This document shows, piece by piece, positions 43,388 through 51,524 of a stretch of DNA of 64,000 nucleotides (the first letter of the stretch is position 1; each line of letters opens with the position of its first letter). The notes beneath the pieces were generated by a model. The model was not told where the DNA came from, did not search any database, and saw only the letters and a program-made list of their open reading frames with translations. The stretch is from Nonomuraea terrae (GTDB lineage Bacteria > Actinomycetota > Actinomycetes > Streptosporangiales > Streptosporangiaceae): assembly GCF_004348995.1 (NCBI RefSeq), contig NZ_SMKQ01000013.1, positions 20,081-84,080 of the forward strand. The letters run 5' to 3'. The position numbers and the translations under genes were made by a program.

Positions 43388-43873
43388 ATGTCGTACCCAC
43401 CCCCACGCTACAAGGGCGACACCGGGCAGGTGAGCGCCGTCTTCCGGCCGAGCACCCAGGCGGCCGATCTGTCCTATGGCGGCCGCAACATCCACTACCT
43501 CGCGACGGGAGGCTCCACCGAGGGCGCGTTCGGGCTCTACCGCTGGGACTTCGGGCCCGACGAGAGCGGCCCTGGGCCGCACTTCCACCGGGCGCTGTCC
43601 GAGTCCTTCTTCGTCCTGGACGGCACGGTCCGCTTGTACGACGGTGAGCGATGGCGCGAGGGCCGTGCCGGAGACTTCCTTCATGTCCCGCCAGGAGGCG
43701 TGCACGGCTTCCGCAATGTGGCGGGAGCGCCGGCGTCGATGTTGCTGCTCTTCACCCCTGGCGCGCCCCGCGAGGAGTACTTCGAGACCCTGGCCGAGCT
43801 CGCCGCCGGCAAGGTGCTGGGCGAGCAGGAGGCGGCCGAGTTCTTCCTGCGTCACGACAACTACGAGGTCTGA
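43388..43873 (+). CDS. cupin domain protein
   Basis: A 161-residue single-domain cupin. Motif 1 is PGPHFHRALSESFFVLDGTV (the H-x-H and E metal ligands) and motif 2 is FLHVPPGGVHGFRN, giving the last histidine. I start at ATG 43388 (MSYPPPRYKGD), which follows GAAAGGGG. A metal-dependent dioxygenase, isomerase or sugar-binding role is possible; the family is too broad to decide. It stands alone, with a hairpin 55 bp after its stop. Confidence 0.85.
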   Translation: MSYPPPRYKGDTGQVSAVFRPSTQAADLSYGGRNIHYLATGGSTEGAFGLYRWDFGPDESGPGPHFHRALSESFFVLDGTVRLYDGERWREGRAGDFLHVPPGGVHGFRNVAGAPASMLLLFTPGAPREEYFETLAELAAGKVLGEQEAAEFFLRHDNYEV

Positions 43874-43928
43874 TCAGGCCGCGACCCCTTGACGCAGAAG
43901 GCTCGTCAAGAATGACAAGCCGAGGAAC

Positions 43929-43975
43929 CGGAAGGCCGTCACGGCTGAGTCGCCGGCCGTGACGTGCCGGCCTTC
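43929..43975. terminator. long bulged hairpin after the cupin gene
   Basis: GGAAGGCCGTCACGGC (43929-43944) pairs with GCCGTGAC (43955-43962) and GGCCTTCC (43968-43975), with a 5-base bulge GTGCC. This gives 16 bp of stem after the cupin stop codon and insulates the ThuA-like gene. Confidence 0.65.
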
Positions 43976-44094
43976 CCGCGGGTTGCCGATGCCCTTGATG
44001 TCGCACCGGCGTAAGTAGGAGATGCCCAGGCGTTCCAGCAGGCCGAAGCCAGGTCATTGTTGCTGCGGACCTCGGGGAGGTGACTTTCGCCCGG

Positions 44095-44128
44095 CCCGCT
44101 TGATGGACCGATGGATCCATATGGCGGA
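44095..44128. promoter_or_regulatory. paired dyad upstream of the ThuA-like gene, distal
   Basis: CCCGCTTGATGGA (44095-44107) and TCCATATGGCGGA (44116-44128) match TCCRC-N3-GYGGA at 8 and 9 of 10 fixed positions. The centres are again 21 bp apart. Confidence 0.55.
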
Positions 44129-44196
44129 GCACCTTAAGTGCGATCTCGATGCGAAGCAAGAGCTTGTTCTCGCTGAAGATCCGTGGTTACGCTCAA

Positions 44197-44230
44197 GCGC
44201 CTGAGTGGACCAATCGATCCGCTTGGTGGA
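44197..44230. promoter_or_regulatory. paired dyad upstream of the ThuA-like gene, proximal
   Basis: TCCGCTTGGTGGA (44218-44230) matches the dyad form fully. Its partner GCGCCTGAGTGGA (44197-44209), 21 bp to the left by centre, keeps a perfect right half. The pair lies 19 bp before the ThuA-like ATG. Confidence 0.55.
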
Positions 44231-44248
44231 TCGCAACGCGAGGTGCCC

Positions 44249-45190
44249 ATGCGCAGCAAACTCTCCATCGCCACCGCCATCGGGGCGGCGGCCCTGTTGC
44301 TCACCGCTACCGCTCCCAGCTCCGCGGCTTCCCCTGCACCGGCCCAGAACCTCGGTGATCCCGACTACGGTGTCTGCCGCGGCACCGACCCCCGCTGTTA
44401 CCACGACTGGGGCAACTTCGACCCGGCCGAGGGCTACAAGCTGCTCGTTTACAGCCGCACCGCCGGCCCCCGCCACGCACACCTCGGCACTCCGCTCGGC
44501 CCCGGCCTGAATCCGCCGCTCAACGACGACAACGTGGCCGTCAAAGCGGTGATCAAGCTGGGGGAGGAGAACGGCTTCGCGGTCGACTACACCGAAGACG
44601 TCACCCAGCTGTCGTCAGCGGGCCGCCTGCTGCCGTACAACGCGGTGATGTTCCTCAGCACCACCCGGGACGCCCTGGACGACGCCGCCCAGACTGCCCT
44701 GCGCCAGTACATCCGGGCCGGCGGCGGCTTCGTCGGGGTGCACAACGCGTTCGGCACGGAGTACAACTGGCCCTGGTACGAGGGCCTGCTCGGCAACGCC
44801 AACTTCTACGACCACAGCGCCAACCAGCCCGGCACCGTCGTCACGGTCAACCGCCGCGACGTCTCCACCCAAGGGTTGCCCCGGACGTGGGCCTTCGCCG
44901 ACGAGTGGTACAACCTCGTCCCGGCACCGACCCGCGTTCGCGTGCTGGCCGAGGTGGACGAGAGGACCCTGGCCCGAGGGGTGCGTGGCAACCTCGGACA
45001 CCCAGGCCACGGCGACCACCATCCGGTGAGCTGGTGCCAGTACTACGACGGCGGCAAGGCGTGGCTCACCACCCTCGGCCACGACGTCAAGGCATGGACC
45101 GACGAACCCATGGAAGGCGACCGATACTTCACCCAGCATCTGCTGGGAGGAGTCAGATCCGTGCTGGGGATGGCACCGTTCTGCCGCTGA
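44249..45190 (+). CDS. exported ThuA-like domain protein
   Basis: A 313-residue secreted protein. The signal peptide (MRSKLSIATAIGAAALLLTATAPSSAASPA) is followed by a ThuA/trehalose-utilisation fold, related to class I glutamine amidotransferases: YKLLVYSRTAGPRHAHLG, VDYTEDVTQLSS, YNAVMFLSTTRD, GGGFVGVHNAFGTEY and a histidine-rich HPGHGDHHPVSWCQYYDGG. ATG 44249 follows GAGGTG; an upstream ATG at 44183 would precede the operators. ThuA-like proteins act in catabolism of sugars through 3-keto intermediates in some bacteria. The shared dyads tie it to the PQQ dehydrogenase and ALDH genes. Confidence 0.85.
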   Translation: MRSKLSIATAIGAAALLLTATAPSSAASPAPAQNLGDPDYGVCRGTDPRCYHDWGNFDPAEGYKLLVYSRTAGPRHAHLGTPLGPGLNPPLNDDNVAVKAVIKLGEENGFAVDYTEDVTQLSSAGRLLPYNAVMFLSTTRDALDDAAQTALRQYIRAGGGFVGVHNAFGTEYNWPWYEGLLGNANFYDHSANQPGTVVTVNRRDVSTQGLPRTWAFADEWYNLVPAPTRVRVLAEVDERTLARGVRGNLGHPGHGDHHPVSWCQYYDGGKAWLTTLGHDVKAWTDEPMEGDRYFTQHLLGGVRSVLGMAPFCR

Positions 45191-45571
45191 CGTCGAGTGG
45201 CAGAGATCAGATACACCGGCACCGGTCGGCAGGCCCGATCCGGTGCCGAGGTATGTCGGGACACTGCGCCATGGCCACCGTGACGCGTGCGGGACGCGGT
45301 CTCCAGTGCCGTCGATCCCGCCGGCGGCCACGGCGGCCCGGGTAGCAGCGGCATGCATTCCCCCGCGGCAGCGGTCCGGCTTCTGACTTGAGGCGGACGA
45401 GCACTCCCCTGAGCCTCGCGATCACTTCCGTATCGAACATGTGATCTAAAATTTCTAGGATCAGAGCCTCCGCCAGTCTTATGATCTTGATGTTCGCCGG
45501 TCGTGTCGATCGGCCGGCTGTCTGAGCTGACGGGGCGTGCGCATGCCCCATGACCCAACGGGAGATCGATC
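45191..45571. other. intergenic region, no gene recognised
   Basis: GCACCGG near 45203 and CCGGTGC near 45240 could form a 7-bp hairpin that ends the ThuA-like transcript. An AT-rich patch near 45440-45460 may hold the promoter of the trypsin-fold gene. No reading frame has family motifs. Confidence 0.4.
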
Positions 45572-46612
45572 TTGAGGCGTGCACTGATCGCGTTAGGCGT
45601 CGGCCTGAGCGTGCTGGGTTCGGCGGTCGTAGCCGGGCCCGCACACGCTGCGGCCACGCTGGTGGTTCCGCTGGCCGCCACTGTGACGACGGCGCAGGAG
45701 GTCGCGAGGTTCTGGCTCGCCGACGGGGCCGCCAACCTGAGGAACGCCACACCGTACACCGTGCAGACGGAGGTCGGCGGGGAACGCCTGCCGACGGACT
45801 TCGTCCCGGACGGCCCTCAGAGCATCATCCCGCCGGTGGCGAGCTCGGCCCCGCAGGCGGGGGAGGCGCCCACGACCTCTGGCAAGGTGTTCTTCATCGG
45901 CAGCGACCTGCAGCCGCACTGGTGCACCGGCACGGCGGTGAACTCCAAGTACCGCAACGTCGTCGCGACAGCGGGTCACTGCCTGCTGGACGTCGAGGCC
46001 CCGATGGGGCCGCTCGCCAAATGGGTCTTCGTTCCCGGCTACGCGGAGGGCGCGACCCCGTCCGGCCTGTACGTCGGGAAGCAGGCCAGTGTTCACTACG
46101 ACCTTGACGATCTACGGGACTACGATCGCGACTACGCCTTCGTCAACGTGTACAGCGGTGTCGTCTCCTCCTCGCCGGACGAGCTGACCGATGTCGGGAG
46201 GCTGGCCGACAACGTCGGCGGTCAGGGGCTCAGGGTCAACCGGCCACTCGCGGCCACGGCCGACGTCTTCGGCTACCCCGCCGGCCCTCACCCCGACGGC
46301 GGGCAGCCCTACACGGGCGAGACCCTCGAACGGTCAACCGGTTCGACGTTCTCGATGCAGGTCAGCGGTCTGCGCGTGGACCGGCCCATCGGCGTGGCCT
46401 CCCCGTTCACCGGTGCGGGCTCTGTCGGGTCCGCGTGGCTGGCCGATTATCACAGCGATCGCGGCCTCGGCTATCTCAACGGCATCACGTTGAGCGTGGC
46501 CGACACTGACGGCGACCTCCGGTACGACACGGGCATCTCGCCGTACTTCGACAGCGACCTGTACACGGTCTACCGGAACGCCTCCAACCTTTGGACCGGC
46601 TCCATCGCCTGA
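45572..46612 (+). CDS. secreted trypsin-fold protein, probable pseudoprotease
   Basis: A 346-residue protein with a signal peptide (MRRALIALGVGLSVLGSAVVAGPAHAA). The trypsin-like fold is clear: VATAGHC with His136, DRDYAFVNV with Asp187, and C-terminal LNGITLSVADTDGD. Related actinomycete proteins have GSSGGPWL at the nucleophile; here it reads GSVGSAWL (283-290), so the catalytic serine position is Val285 (GTC, 46424-46426) and the following proline is Ala. The preceding cysteine is also missing. It should not be proteolytic by the classical mechanism. Alternative alignment to Ser284 or Ser287 is possible but poorer. Confidence 0.8.
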   Translation: MRRALIALGVGLSVLGSAVVAGPAHAAATLVVPLAATVTTAQEVARFWLADGAANLRNATPYTVQTEVGGERLPTDFVPDGPQSIIPPVASSAPQAGEAPTTSGKVFFIGSDLQPHWCTGTAVNSKYRNVVATAGHCLLDVEAPMGPLAKWVFVPGYAEGATPSGLYVGKQASVHYDLDDLRDYDRDYAFVNVYSGVVSSSPDELTDVGRLADNVGGQGLRVNRPLAATADVFGYPAGPHPDGGQPYTGETLERSTGSTFSMQVSGLRVDRPIGVASPFTGAGSVGSAWLADYHSDRGLGYLNGITLSVADTDGDLRYDTGISPYFDSDLYTVYRNASNLWTGSIA

Positions 46613-46670
46613 CCCGTCTGCGCCGGACATCTCGCTGGTCCGCTACGAAGATCACAAGAAAGGAGTACCT

Positions 46671-46910
46671 GTGGGTTCATCGACCTCGGCAGGACGTCGC
46701 ATCGGGGTGCTGGTGGCCGTCGTGGCCCTGGCTCTCGGCCTCCTTCCCGCGGGGGCGCAGGCCGCCGCGACGAACGTGGTGAGCAGGCTGGACATCGCCT
46801 TCGAGCGCACCACCGCGTCGTGTCCGGATCGAGCTCAACCAGCCCGACGGCCTGCGGTCCAACGCCCTCTACTCCTTCGTGTGCGGCACTCCGCCCTCCG
46901 GCGTGAATGA
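46671..46910 (+). pseudogene. secreted small protein, frameshifted and truncated
   Basis: GTG 46671, behind AAAGGAG, begins a good signal peptide (GVLVAVVALALGLLPAGAQAAA). After about 50 codons the natural continuation (VRIELNQPDGLRSNALYSFV) moves to another frame, a one-base shift near 46815. The sequence then meets the end of a hydrolase fragment on the other strand near 46905. Family not recognised. Confidence 0.5.
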
Positions 46911-47016
46911 GAACCAGGGTCGGCCCTCCGACCGGACCGCTCGCCGTGTAGCGGATTGTCGTGTGGTGCGATCGCTGAACCTCAAGGTTCTTCCTGGTCC
47001 TGCCGTCACTTGTCAC
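46902..47016 (-). pseudogene. N-terminal stub of an alpha/beta hydrolase
   Basis: GTG 47016 follows AAGGAGACACC, a strong ribosome site. About 38 codons read TSDGRTRKN, then TTIRYTASGPVGGPTLVLIHA, which is the first strands and oxyanion HG region of an alpha/beta hydrolase. The family continues with a tryptophan or glycine-rich loop after LIHG; here similarity stops at 46902, where the DNA becomes that of the secreted-protein relic. Confidence 0.6.
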
Positions 47017-47102
47017 GGTGTCTCCTTATTCCGCATTCTGGAAGGCTGTATCAAGGGGTGTGATGAAACGACGCTCGCCGGACTCTGCCGCCGGCCCGCG
47101 AC

Positions 47103-47240
47103 TCAGGTGCACGGGGCCATGACGGCGCGGCGGTTCGCCCGTAGCTGGTTCAGGCGCAGGACGAAGGCGGAAAAAGTGATCATCGCGATCGCCAGCGCGT
47201 AGATCACGGTGGCGGTCCTCAACCCCAGGGCGGTGACGGC
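47103..47240 (-). pseudogene. C-terminal membrane segment of a transporter
   Basis: A 46-codon frame, closed upstream by TGA, reads AVTALGLRTATVIYALAIAM then ITFSAFVLRLNQLRANRRAV and ends at 47103. One long hydrophobic helix followed by a basic tail is the usual end of an MFS or similar transporter. It lacks any start region and abuts a TetR fragment on the other strand. Confidence 0.5.
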
Positions 47241-47242
47241 GA

Positions 47243-47471
47243 TTCATCGTCGGCACAGATGGAGAAGGCGCCGGCGTATGCCGCGCGGAACGCCAGCAGC
47301 AGCTCGAAGCCATACTCGAACGGGAGCAGGCGCGGGGCAATCAGACCCCGCCCATCGAACGCGCCACGGACGCCGTGCTCGCCCCCCCTCTACTACCGGG
47401 CCGTCTTCACCGACCAGGCCCCCACTCCCGAATGGGCACGCACCCTCGTGTCACACCTGCTGCCGGACTGA
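47243..47471 (+). pseudogene. C-terminal stub of a TetR family regulator
   Basis: One frame reads AERQQQLEAILEREQARG then QTPPIERATDAVLAP, and after one extra C in a run of seven (near 47391-47397) it continues LYYRAVFTDQAPTPEWARTL and ends at 47471. This is the dimerisation end of TetR proteins of the TetR_C_11 style (LL-x-GPLYYR). The DNA-binding half is missing. It lies head to head with the transporter stub, as if one deletion removed both 5' halves of a divergent tetR/transporter pair. Confidence 0.6.
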
Positions 47472-47854
47472 CAGCACCCGGCTCACCTTCCCCCTACAGG
47501 CGGCCGGTAGCGGGAAATCCGGCCGGATATGACCATGGCCCGGAACCGGCCCGCGGCGGCTTCCTGCCCGGAGGACGGTCTTCCCGCCGGACAACTCTGA
47601 CCGAGCATGAGCGTGGCCGAGAACCCGCGCTCCCTGAGAAGAGAGCCGTTCCGGCGTCTCCGACCTGGGAAACCAACCACGTGGCGCCCAGCAGGCAGGT
47701 CGCAGGCGTGTCGTCGCCGTCTGCAGCCGCCGCCGGCCCACCGTTCTGTACAACGACTCGTGAACCGGCACGAACAACGATCTACTTATCGTTTTGCCAA
47801 CGGGAACTACGCTGACCGAACGGAATTACGGTATGCGGAAGATACGGCAAAGAA
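47472..47854. other. intergenic region upstream of the SpoIIE-type phosphatase
   Basis: No gene recognised. AACGAT (47776-47781) and ATCGTT (47788-47793) form an inverted repeat about 60 bp before the phosphatase start and could be an operator or part of its promoter region. Confidence 0.4.
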
Positions 47855-49897
47855 ATGCTCTTGTGCGCAGATCTCAACGCCTTCGATGTCCTGCCCGTGG
47901 GCGTGTTGGTGACCGTTGGATCCGATCACCGGCTGATCTACAGCAACTATGCCTACCAGGAGATGGTTGGCCACCGCGAGCATGGAGCGCCAATCCGTGA
48001 GGCGTTGGGCGATGTCTGTGTGGACGGCGATTTCACGCTGTTTGATCGGGCTCTGGAAACCGGTGAAGCCGTGACGGTTGACGAAATCCCTTTCGAATAC
48101 GGCGAGCCAGGACGCCGGCGTTTCGCCTCGGTCGGCATGTCGAAGATCATGTGGGATGGCGAGGAAGGCCTGCTGATCGTGGTCCAGGAGGTCACCCAGC
48201 GCATCGCCTCTGAGCGGCCGCCCAGCTCCGTCGCCGGACAGCAGCAGAGGTTCCTGCAGCGCTATCGGAGCCTGGTGCAACTGCAGACAGACGCAGTATG
48301 GGTGAGCGACCCCATGGGCCGGGTGCGCGAGCCGAGCGCCGGCTGGCAGCGGCTGACCGGGCAGCCGTGGGAGGAGTACCGCGGCGACGGCTGGCTGAAC
48401 GCCGTGTACCCCGACGACCGAGAGCCCGCCATCGAGGTATGGGCCCGGGCCGTGGAACAGCGGGACAACCTGAACCAGGTCTACCGCGTAAGGACATCCG
48501 GCGGCGGCTACCGGCATGTTCGCGTGCGCGGCATGCCCATCATCGAGGGCGGCGAGATAGTCGAGTGGGTCGGCGCCATCGCGGACATCGAGCAGGAGTG
48601 GCAGGAGGAACAGCACAGACTGCTGCTCGACCAGGTCGCCGCGGTAACCGTGAACCTCGCTGACCTGGACGAGGTGCTGCGCGCACTGGCCGAAGTGATC
48701 GTGCCGAATCTGGCCGACGGGTGCGGCATCTATGTGCTGCCGGAGTTCGAGGACCAGCCGATCTCGATGCCCTTCATGGCCACACCCATGGCCATCATCG
48801 TGCCGGCGGGCGCGAGGCCGTTCCCGCGCCAGGAGGTGTTCGACTCGAACTCCGATCTCGTCACGGCCGTGAGGACCCGCCGGCCCATCGCCCGGATGTA
48901 CCCCGAGGGGAACCCGCCGCCGGGCTCCGTGCCGCTCACCATCAACGGCGACCTGGTCGCCGAGGTCAACAGTTCGACCATGGTGCCGGTGGTCGTGGAC
49001 GGCGTGGTAGCGGCGGTGGTGCACGCCGTGGTCGTCGGGGACCGGGAACCGCTCAGCGTGGCGGACATCGAGTTGCTGGGGCGGATGCTGGACCACGCGC
49101 ACCCTCATCTCAGCAACGCGATGCGATTCCAGCGCACCCAAGGTGTCGCACTGGCCCTGCAGAAGTATCTGCTGCCGGATCCACCGCGGGTGCCGGATCT
49201 GGAGATCACCGCGCGTTACTCGGCGAGCGCCACCGCTGCGGAGATCGGCGGCGACTGGTACGACTCCTTCGTGCTTCCTGACGGCTCCATGGTTCTTACC
49301 ATCGGTGACATGGCCGGGCACGACCTGACCGCCGCCGTCACCATGAGCCAGGTCCGCAACGCGCTCAGGGGCCTGGCGATCGACCGAAGGGAGCCTCCCG
49401 GAGACATCCTGCGGCGTCTGAACATCGCGACCGAGACCCTCTACCCCGAAGACACCGGCACCTGCATCCTCGCCCGTCTGGAAAACCCGGACAATCGCGC
49501 ATGGCGGCTCCACTACTCCGTCGCGGGCCATCCGCCGCCCCTGCTCGTCACCCAGGACGGGGAGGCGCATTACCTCGAAGACGCCGTCAATCCCCTTCTG
49601 GGGGTGGGTTACGACATGCCGCGCGCCAGCACCGTCGCGACGCTGCCGCCCCGCAGCACGCTGCTGCTCTACACCGACGGCCTGGTGGAAGTGCCAGGAG
49701 AGCACCTCGACCTTGGGTTGGAGCGCCTGCGCCGCGCCGCCAGTTCCCTGGCCCGCGCGCCTCTGGACGCCTTCTGCGACGAACTGCTCAGCCGGCTGCC
49801 CATGCCGCGCAAGGACGACATCGCCGTCATCGCCGTACGACTGCCCCCATCCTGTCCAGGAACCGATTCGGTGACGGCGGCCGTCTGCCCTGGTTGA
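47855..49897 (+). CDS. PAS-PAS-GAF-PP2C (SpoIIE-type) phosphatase
   Basis: A 680-residue signalling protein, probably cytoplasmic as no membrane segment is seen. A PAS domain covers about 10-112 (FDVLPVGVLVTVGSDHRLIYSN), a second 135-245 (VSDPMGRVREPSAGWQRLTG, ending with a PAC motif), a GAF-like domain 265-425 and the PP2C/SpoIIE phosphatase 440-665. Metal-binding aspartates are in IGGDWYDSF and IGDMAGHD, and LLLYTDGLVE is intact. Such proteins dephosphorylate anti-anti-sigma factors in the partner-switching control of stress sigma factors. No anti-sigma or STAS gene is adjacent. Confidence 0.92.
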   Translation: MLLCADLNAFDVLPVGVLVTVGSDHRLIYSNYAYQEMVGHREHGAPIREALGDVCVDGDFTLFDRALETGEAVTVDEIPFEYGEPGRRRFASVGMSKIMWDGEEGLLIVVQEVTQRIASERPPSSVAGQQQRFLQRYRSLVQLQTDAVWVSDPMGRVREPSAGWQRLTGQPWEEYRGDGWLNAVYPDDREPAIEVWARAVEQRDNLNQVYRVRTSGGGYRHVRVRGMPIIEGGEIVEWVGAIADIEQEWQEEQHRLLLDQVAAVTVNLADLDEVLRALAEVIVPNLADGCGIYVLPEFEDQPISMPFMATPMAIIVPAGARPFPRQEVFDSNSDLVTAVRTRRPIARMYPEGNPPPGSVPLTINGDLVAEVNSSTMVPVVVDGVVAAVVHAVVVGDREPLSVADIELLGRMLDHAHPHLSNAMRFQRTQGVALALQKYLLPDPPRVPDLEITARYSASATAAEIGGDWYDSFVLPDGSMVLTIGDMAGHDLTAAVTMSQVRNALRGLAIDRREPPGDILRRLNIATETLYPEDTGTCILARLENPDNRAWRLHYSVAGHPPPLLVTQDGEAHYLEDAVNPLLGVGYDMPRASTVATLPPRSTLLLYTDGLVEVPGEHLDLGLERLRRAASSLARAPLDAFCDELLSRLPMPRKDDIAVIAVRLPPSCPGTDSVTAAVCPG

Positions 49898-50010
49898 GCG
49901 CGCCTGAAGGTCTGCGATGGCGTGGGGGAGGGCCGATCGCTGGGGCCCCGCCGTCCAGAAGAGTGTCTGGCTCACCTTCACCACGAACCTTCGGCCGGAC
50001 CGCGCGTTCC

Positions 50011-50054
50011 GTTGATATCGATCAACCGTAACGTAGGTACCATAGCGATGGTAC
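50011..50054. promoter_or_regulatory. two palindromes upstream of tetR
   Basis: GTTGAT-ATCG-ATCAAC (50011-50026) and GTACCAT-AGCG-ATGGTAC (50037-50054) are perfect inverted repeats about 40-80 bp before the TetR start codon. Autoregulatory binding is the simplest reading. Confidence 0.55.
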
Positions 50055-50091
50055 GCCCTGATCTTGGGAAGGGCCGGCGGGGAGGGCGATC

Positions 50092-50799
50092 ATGGACACT
50101 CGAGAACGGATGCTGCACGCGGCGGCCGACATGCTCGCCCGTGGCGGCCGGGACGCCGTGTCGACACGTGCGGTCAGCGCGGCCGCGGGTGTGACCGCAC
50201 CAACCCTGTACCGTCTGTTCGGCGACAAGGAGGGCCTCCTCCATGCCCTCGCCAACTACGGCTTCCAGCAATACCTCGCCGAAAAACAGACAGCGATGAC
50301 CGACGACCCTGTCGCCGACCTGCGCAGCACATGGCATGTGCACGTGAATTTCGGCCTGTCACACCCGGCCATCTATGCGTTGATGTTCGGGAGCACTCCC
50401 TCCCGCGAGGGAGACCGTGCAGGCCGGGAGGCTCTCGCCATGTTGCGAGACATCATCTCCCGCATCGCGGCGCACGGGCGGCTGCGCGTCAGCGTCGACG
50501 AGGCGACACAACTCTTCTATGCGACGGGCGTGGGGGTCACGCTGATGCTGATCGCGACCCCACCTGCCGACCGGGACCTGGACCTCGCAACGACCGCGCT
50601 CGACCACCTGTTGCGGGCGACCACGACGGACGCCGAACCCGCCGCCCGAGTCCCTGGCGTCGCCCTCAGGGCCGTCGCCCTGCGGGAAGCGCTCCGCCAC
50701 GACGACCAGAATGACAACACCCTGACGACGAACGAGCAGGCCTTGCTCGCAGACTGGCTCGACCGCCTGGCGGCTGGGAACCCGACCTCGTCTGCGTGA
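50092..50799 (+). CDS. TetR/AcrR family regulator
   Basis: A 235-residue TetR protein, longer than usual by a C-terminal tail rich in alanine and arginine. The HTH is at about 25-48 (TRAVSAAAGVTAPTLYRLFGDKEGL), and the ligand domain contains HVNFGLSHPAIYALMFG, typical of the TetR_C_25/WHG group. ATG 50092 follows GGAGGG. Its target is unclear: the gene downstream is a fragment, so only itself or a distant gene may be controlled. Confidence 0.9.
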   Translation: MDTRERMLHAAADMLARGGRDAVSTRAVSAAAGVTAPTLYRLFGDKEGLLHALANYGFQQYLAEKQTAMTDDPVADLRSTWHVHVNFGLSHPAIYALMFGSTPSREGDRAGREALAMLRDIISRIAAHGRLRVSVDEATQLFYATGVGVTLMLIATPPADRDLDLATTALDHLLRATTTDAEPAARVPGVALRAVALREALRHDDQNDNTLTTNEQALLADWLDRLAAGNPTSSA

Positions 50800-51035
50800 T
50801 CGTGCCGGTGACCAACGCGTCGAGATGCGCTGGTGCGACGCGTACGCGCCATCGACGTACAGGCGAGCCACCCCACCGAGCGGCCTTGGTTAACAACGGT
50901 ACGATCCCGAAGGTAGCGTTGAAACCGTACAGATGTTAGCTTGGTTCAGTAACGTCGATATGTTGTGTCGGTGGGGGCGACGATGTGGCGAGAACAGACG
51001 GCCGGGGGCACCATCGTGGATGTGTTGAACCCGCG

Positions 51036-51120
51036 GACGACTTCATCGTGGCGGGCGACGGAACCGCCGGATACGTACTAGCCGCGCGGCTGTCCCAGCG
51101 CGACGGAGTCGCAGACCGGA
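51036..51120 (+). pseudogene. N-terminal stub of a GMC-family oxidoreductase
   Basis: The frame reads DDFIVAGDGTAGYVLAARLS, matching the FAD-binding N-terminus of GMC oxidoreductases (D-x-IVVGGGTAGCVLAARLS), with one glycine changed to aspartate. Similarity stops within 30 residues. It lies about 240 bp after the tetR gene and may be the relic of its former target. Confidence 0.6.
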
Positions 51121-51434
51121 AGCTCCCTTGCCCGCTATGGCCGAACACCTGCGCATGATCGACTCCCCGGATCCTGCGCGGCGGGGCTGGGTCTCAAGCA
51201 GCATCACACCATCGCGATCTCGCTCGGATGAGGTGCTTCGGCTGGCGGTATGGCGAGGAAGTGCTGCCGAGTCCCGATGTGAATGGCCCACACCGTGGTG
51301 CGCGCGCAGAAGACGGTGATCTCTTCCCCTCCTGCGGTGGCCCGCCGGATGGTCGAGACCGACCTGGCCGTGGACGGCGGCGGACATGGATGTCCACGCA
51401 GACGGCGTGACCGACCCTGCGTGCCCACGGCTCA
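51121..51434. other. intergenic region, no gene recognised
   Basis: A minus-strand frame includes GGEEITVFCARTTVWAIHIG, which looks coded, but I cannot place it in a family and it has no clear start. It may be more debris between the GMC stub and the sulfotransferase. Confidence 0.3.
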
Positions 51435-51524
51435 TTGACCCGGTCGATTCCGTACATCACCGCAACCGTCATTTACTTCTTGGCAATTCAGTGCTCGTTT
51501 ATTTTCGGCAGAAGAGAAAGTGAT

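Noticed and set aside
44183..44248. Upstream start for the ThuA-like protein
   Set aside because: It would put the operator pair at 44197-44230 inside the coding region and precede a normal signal peptide with 22 odd residues. ATG 44249 has GAGGTG and starts the signal peptide.
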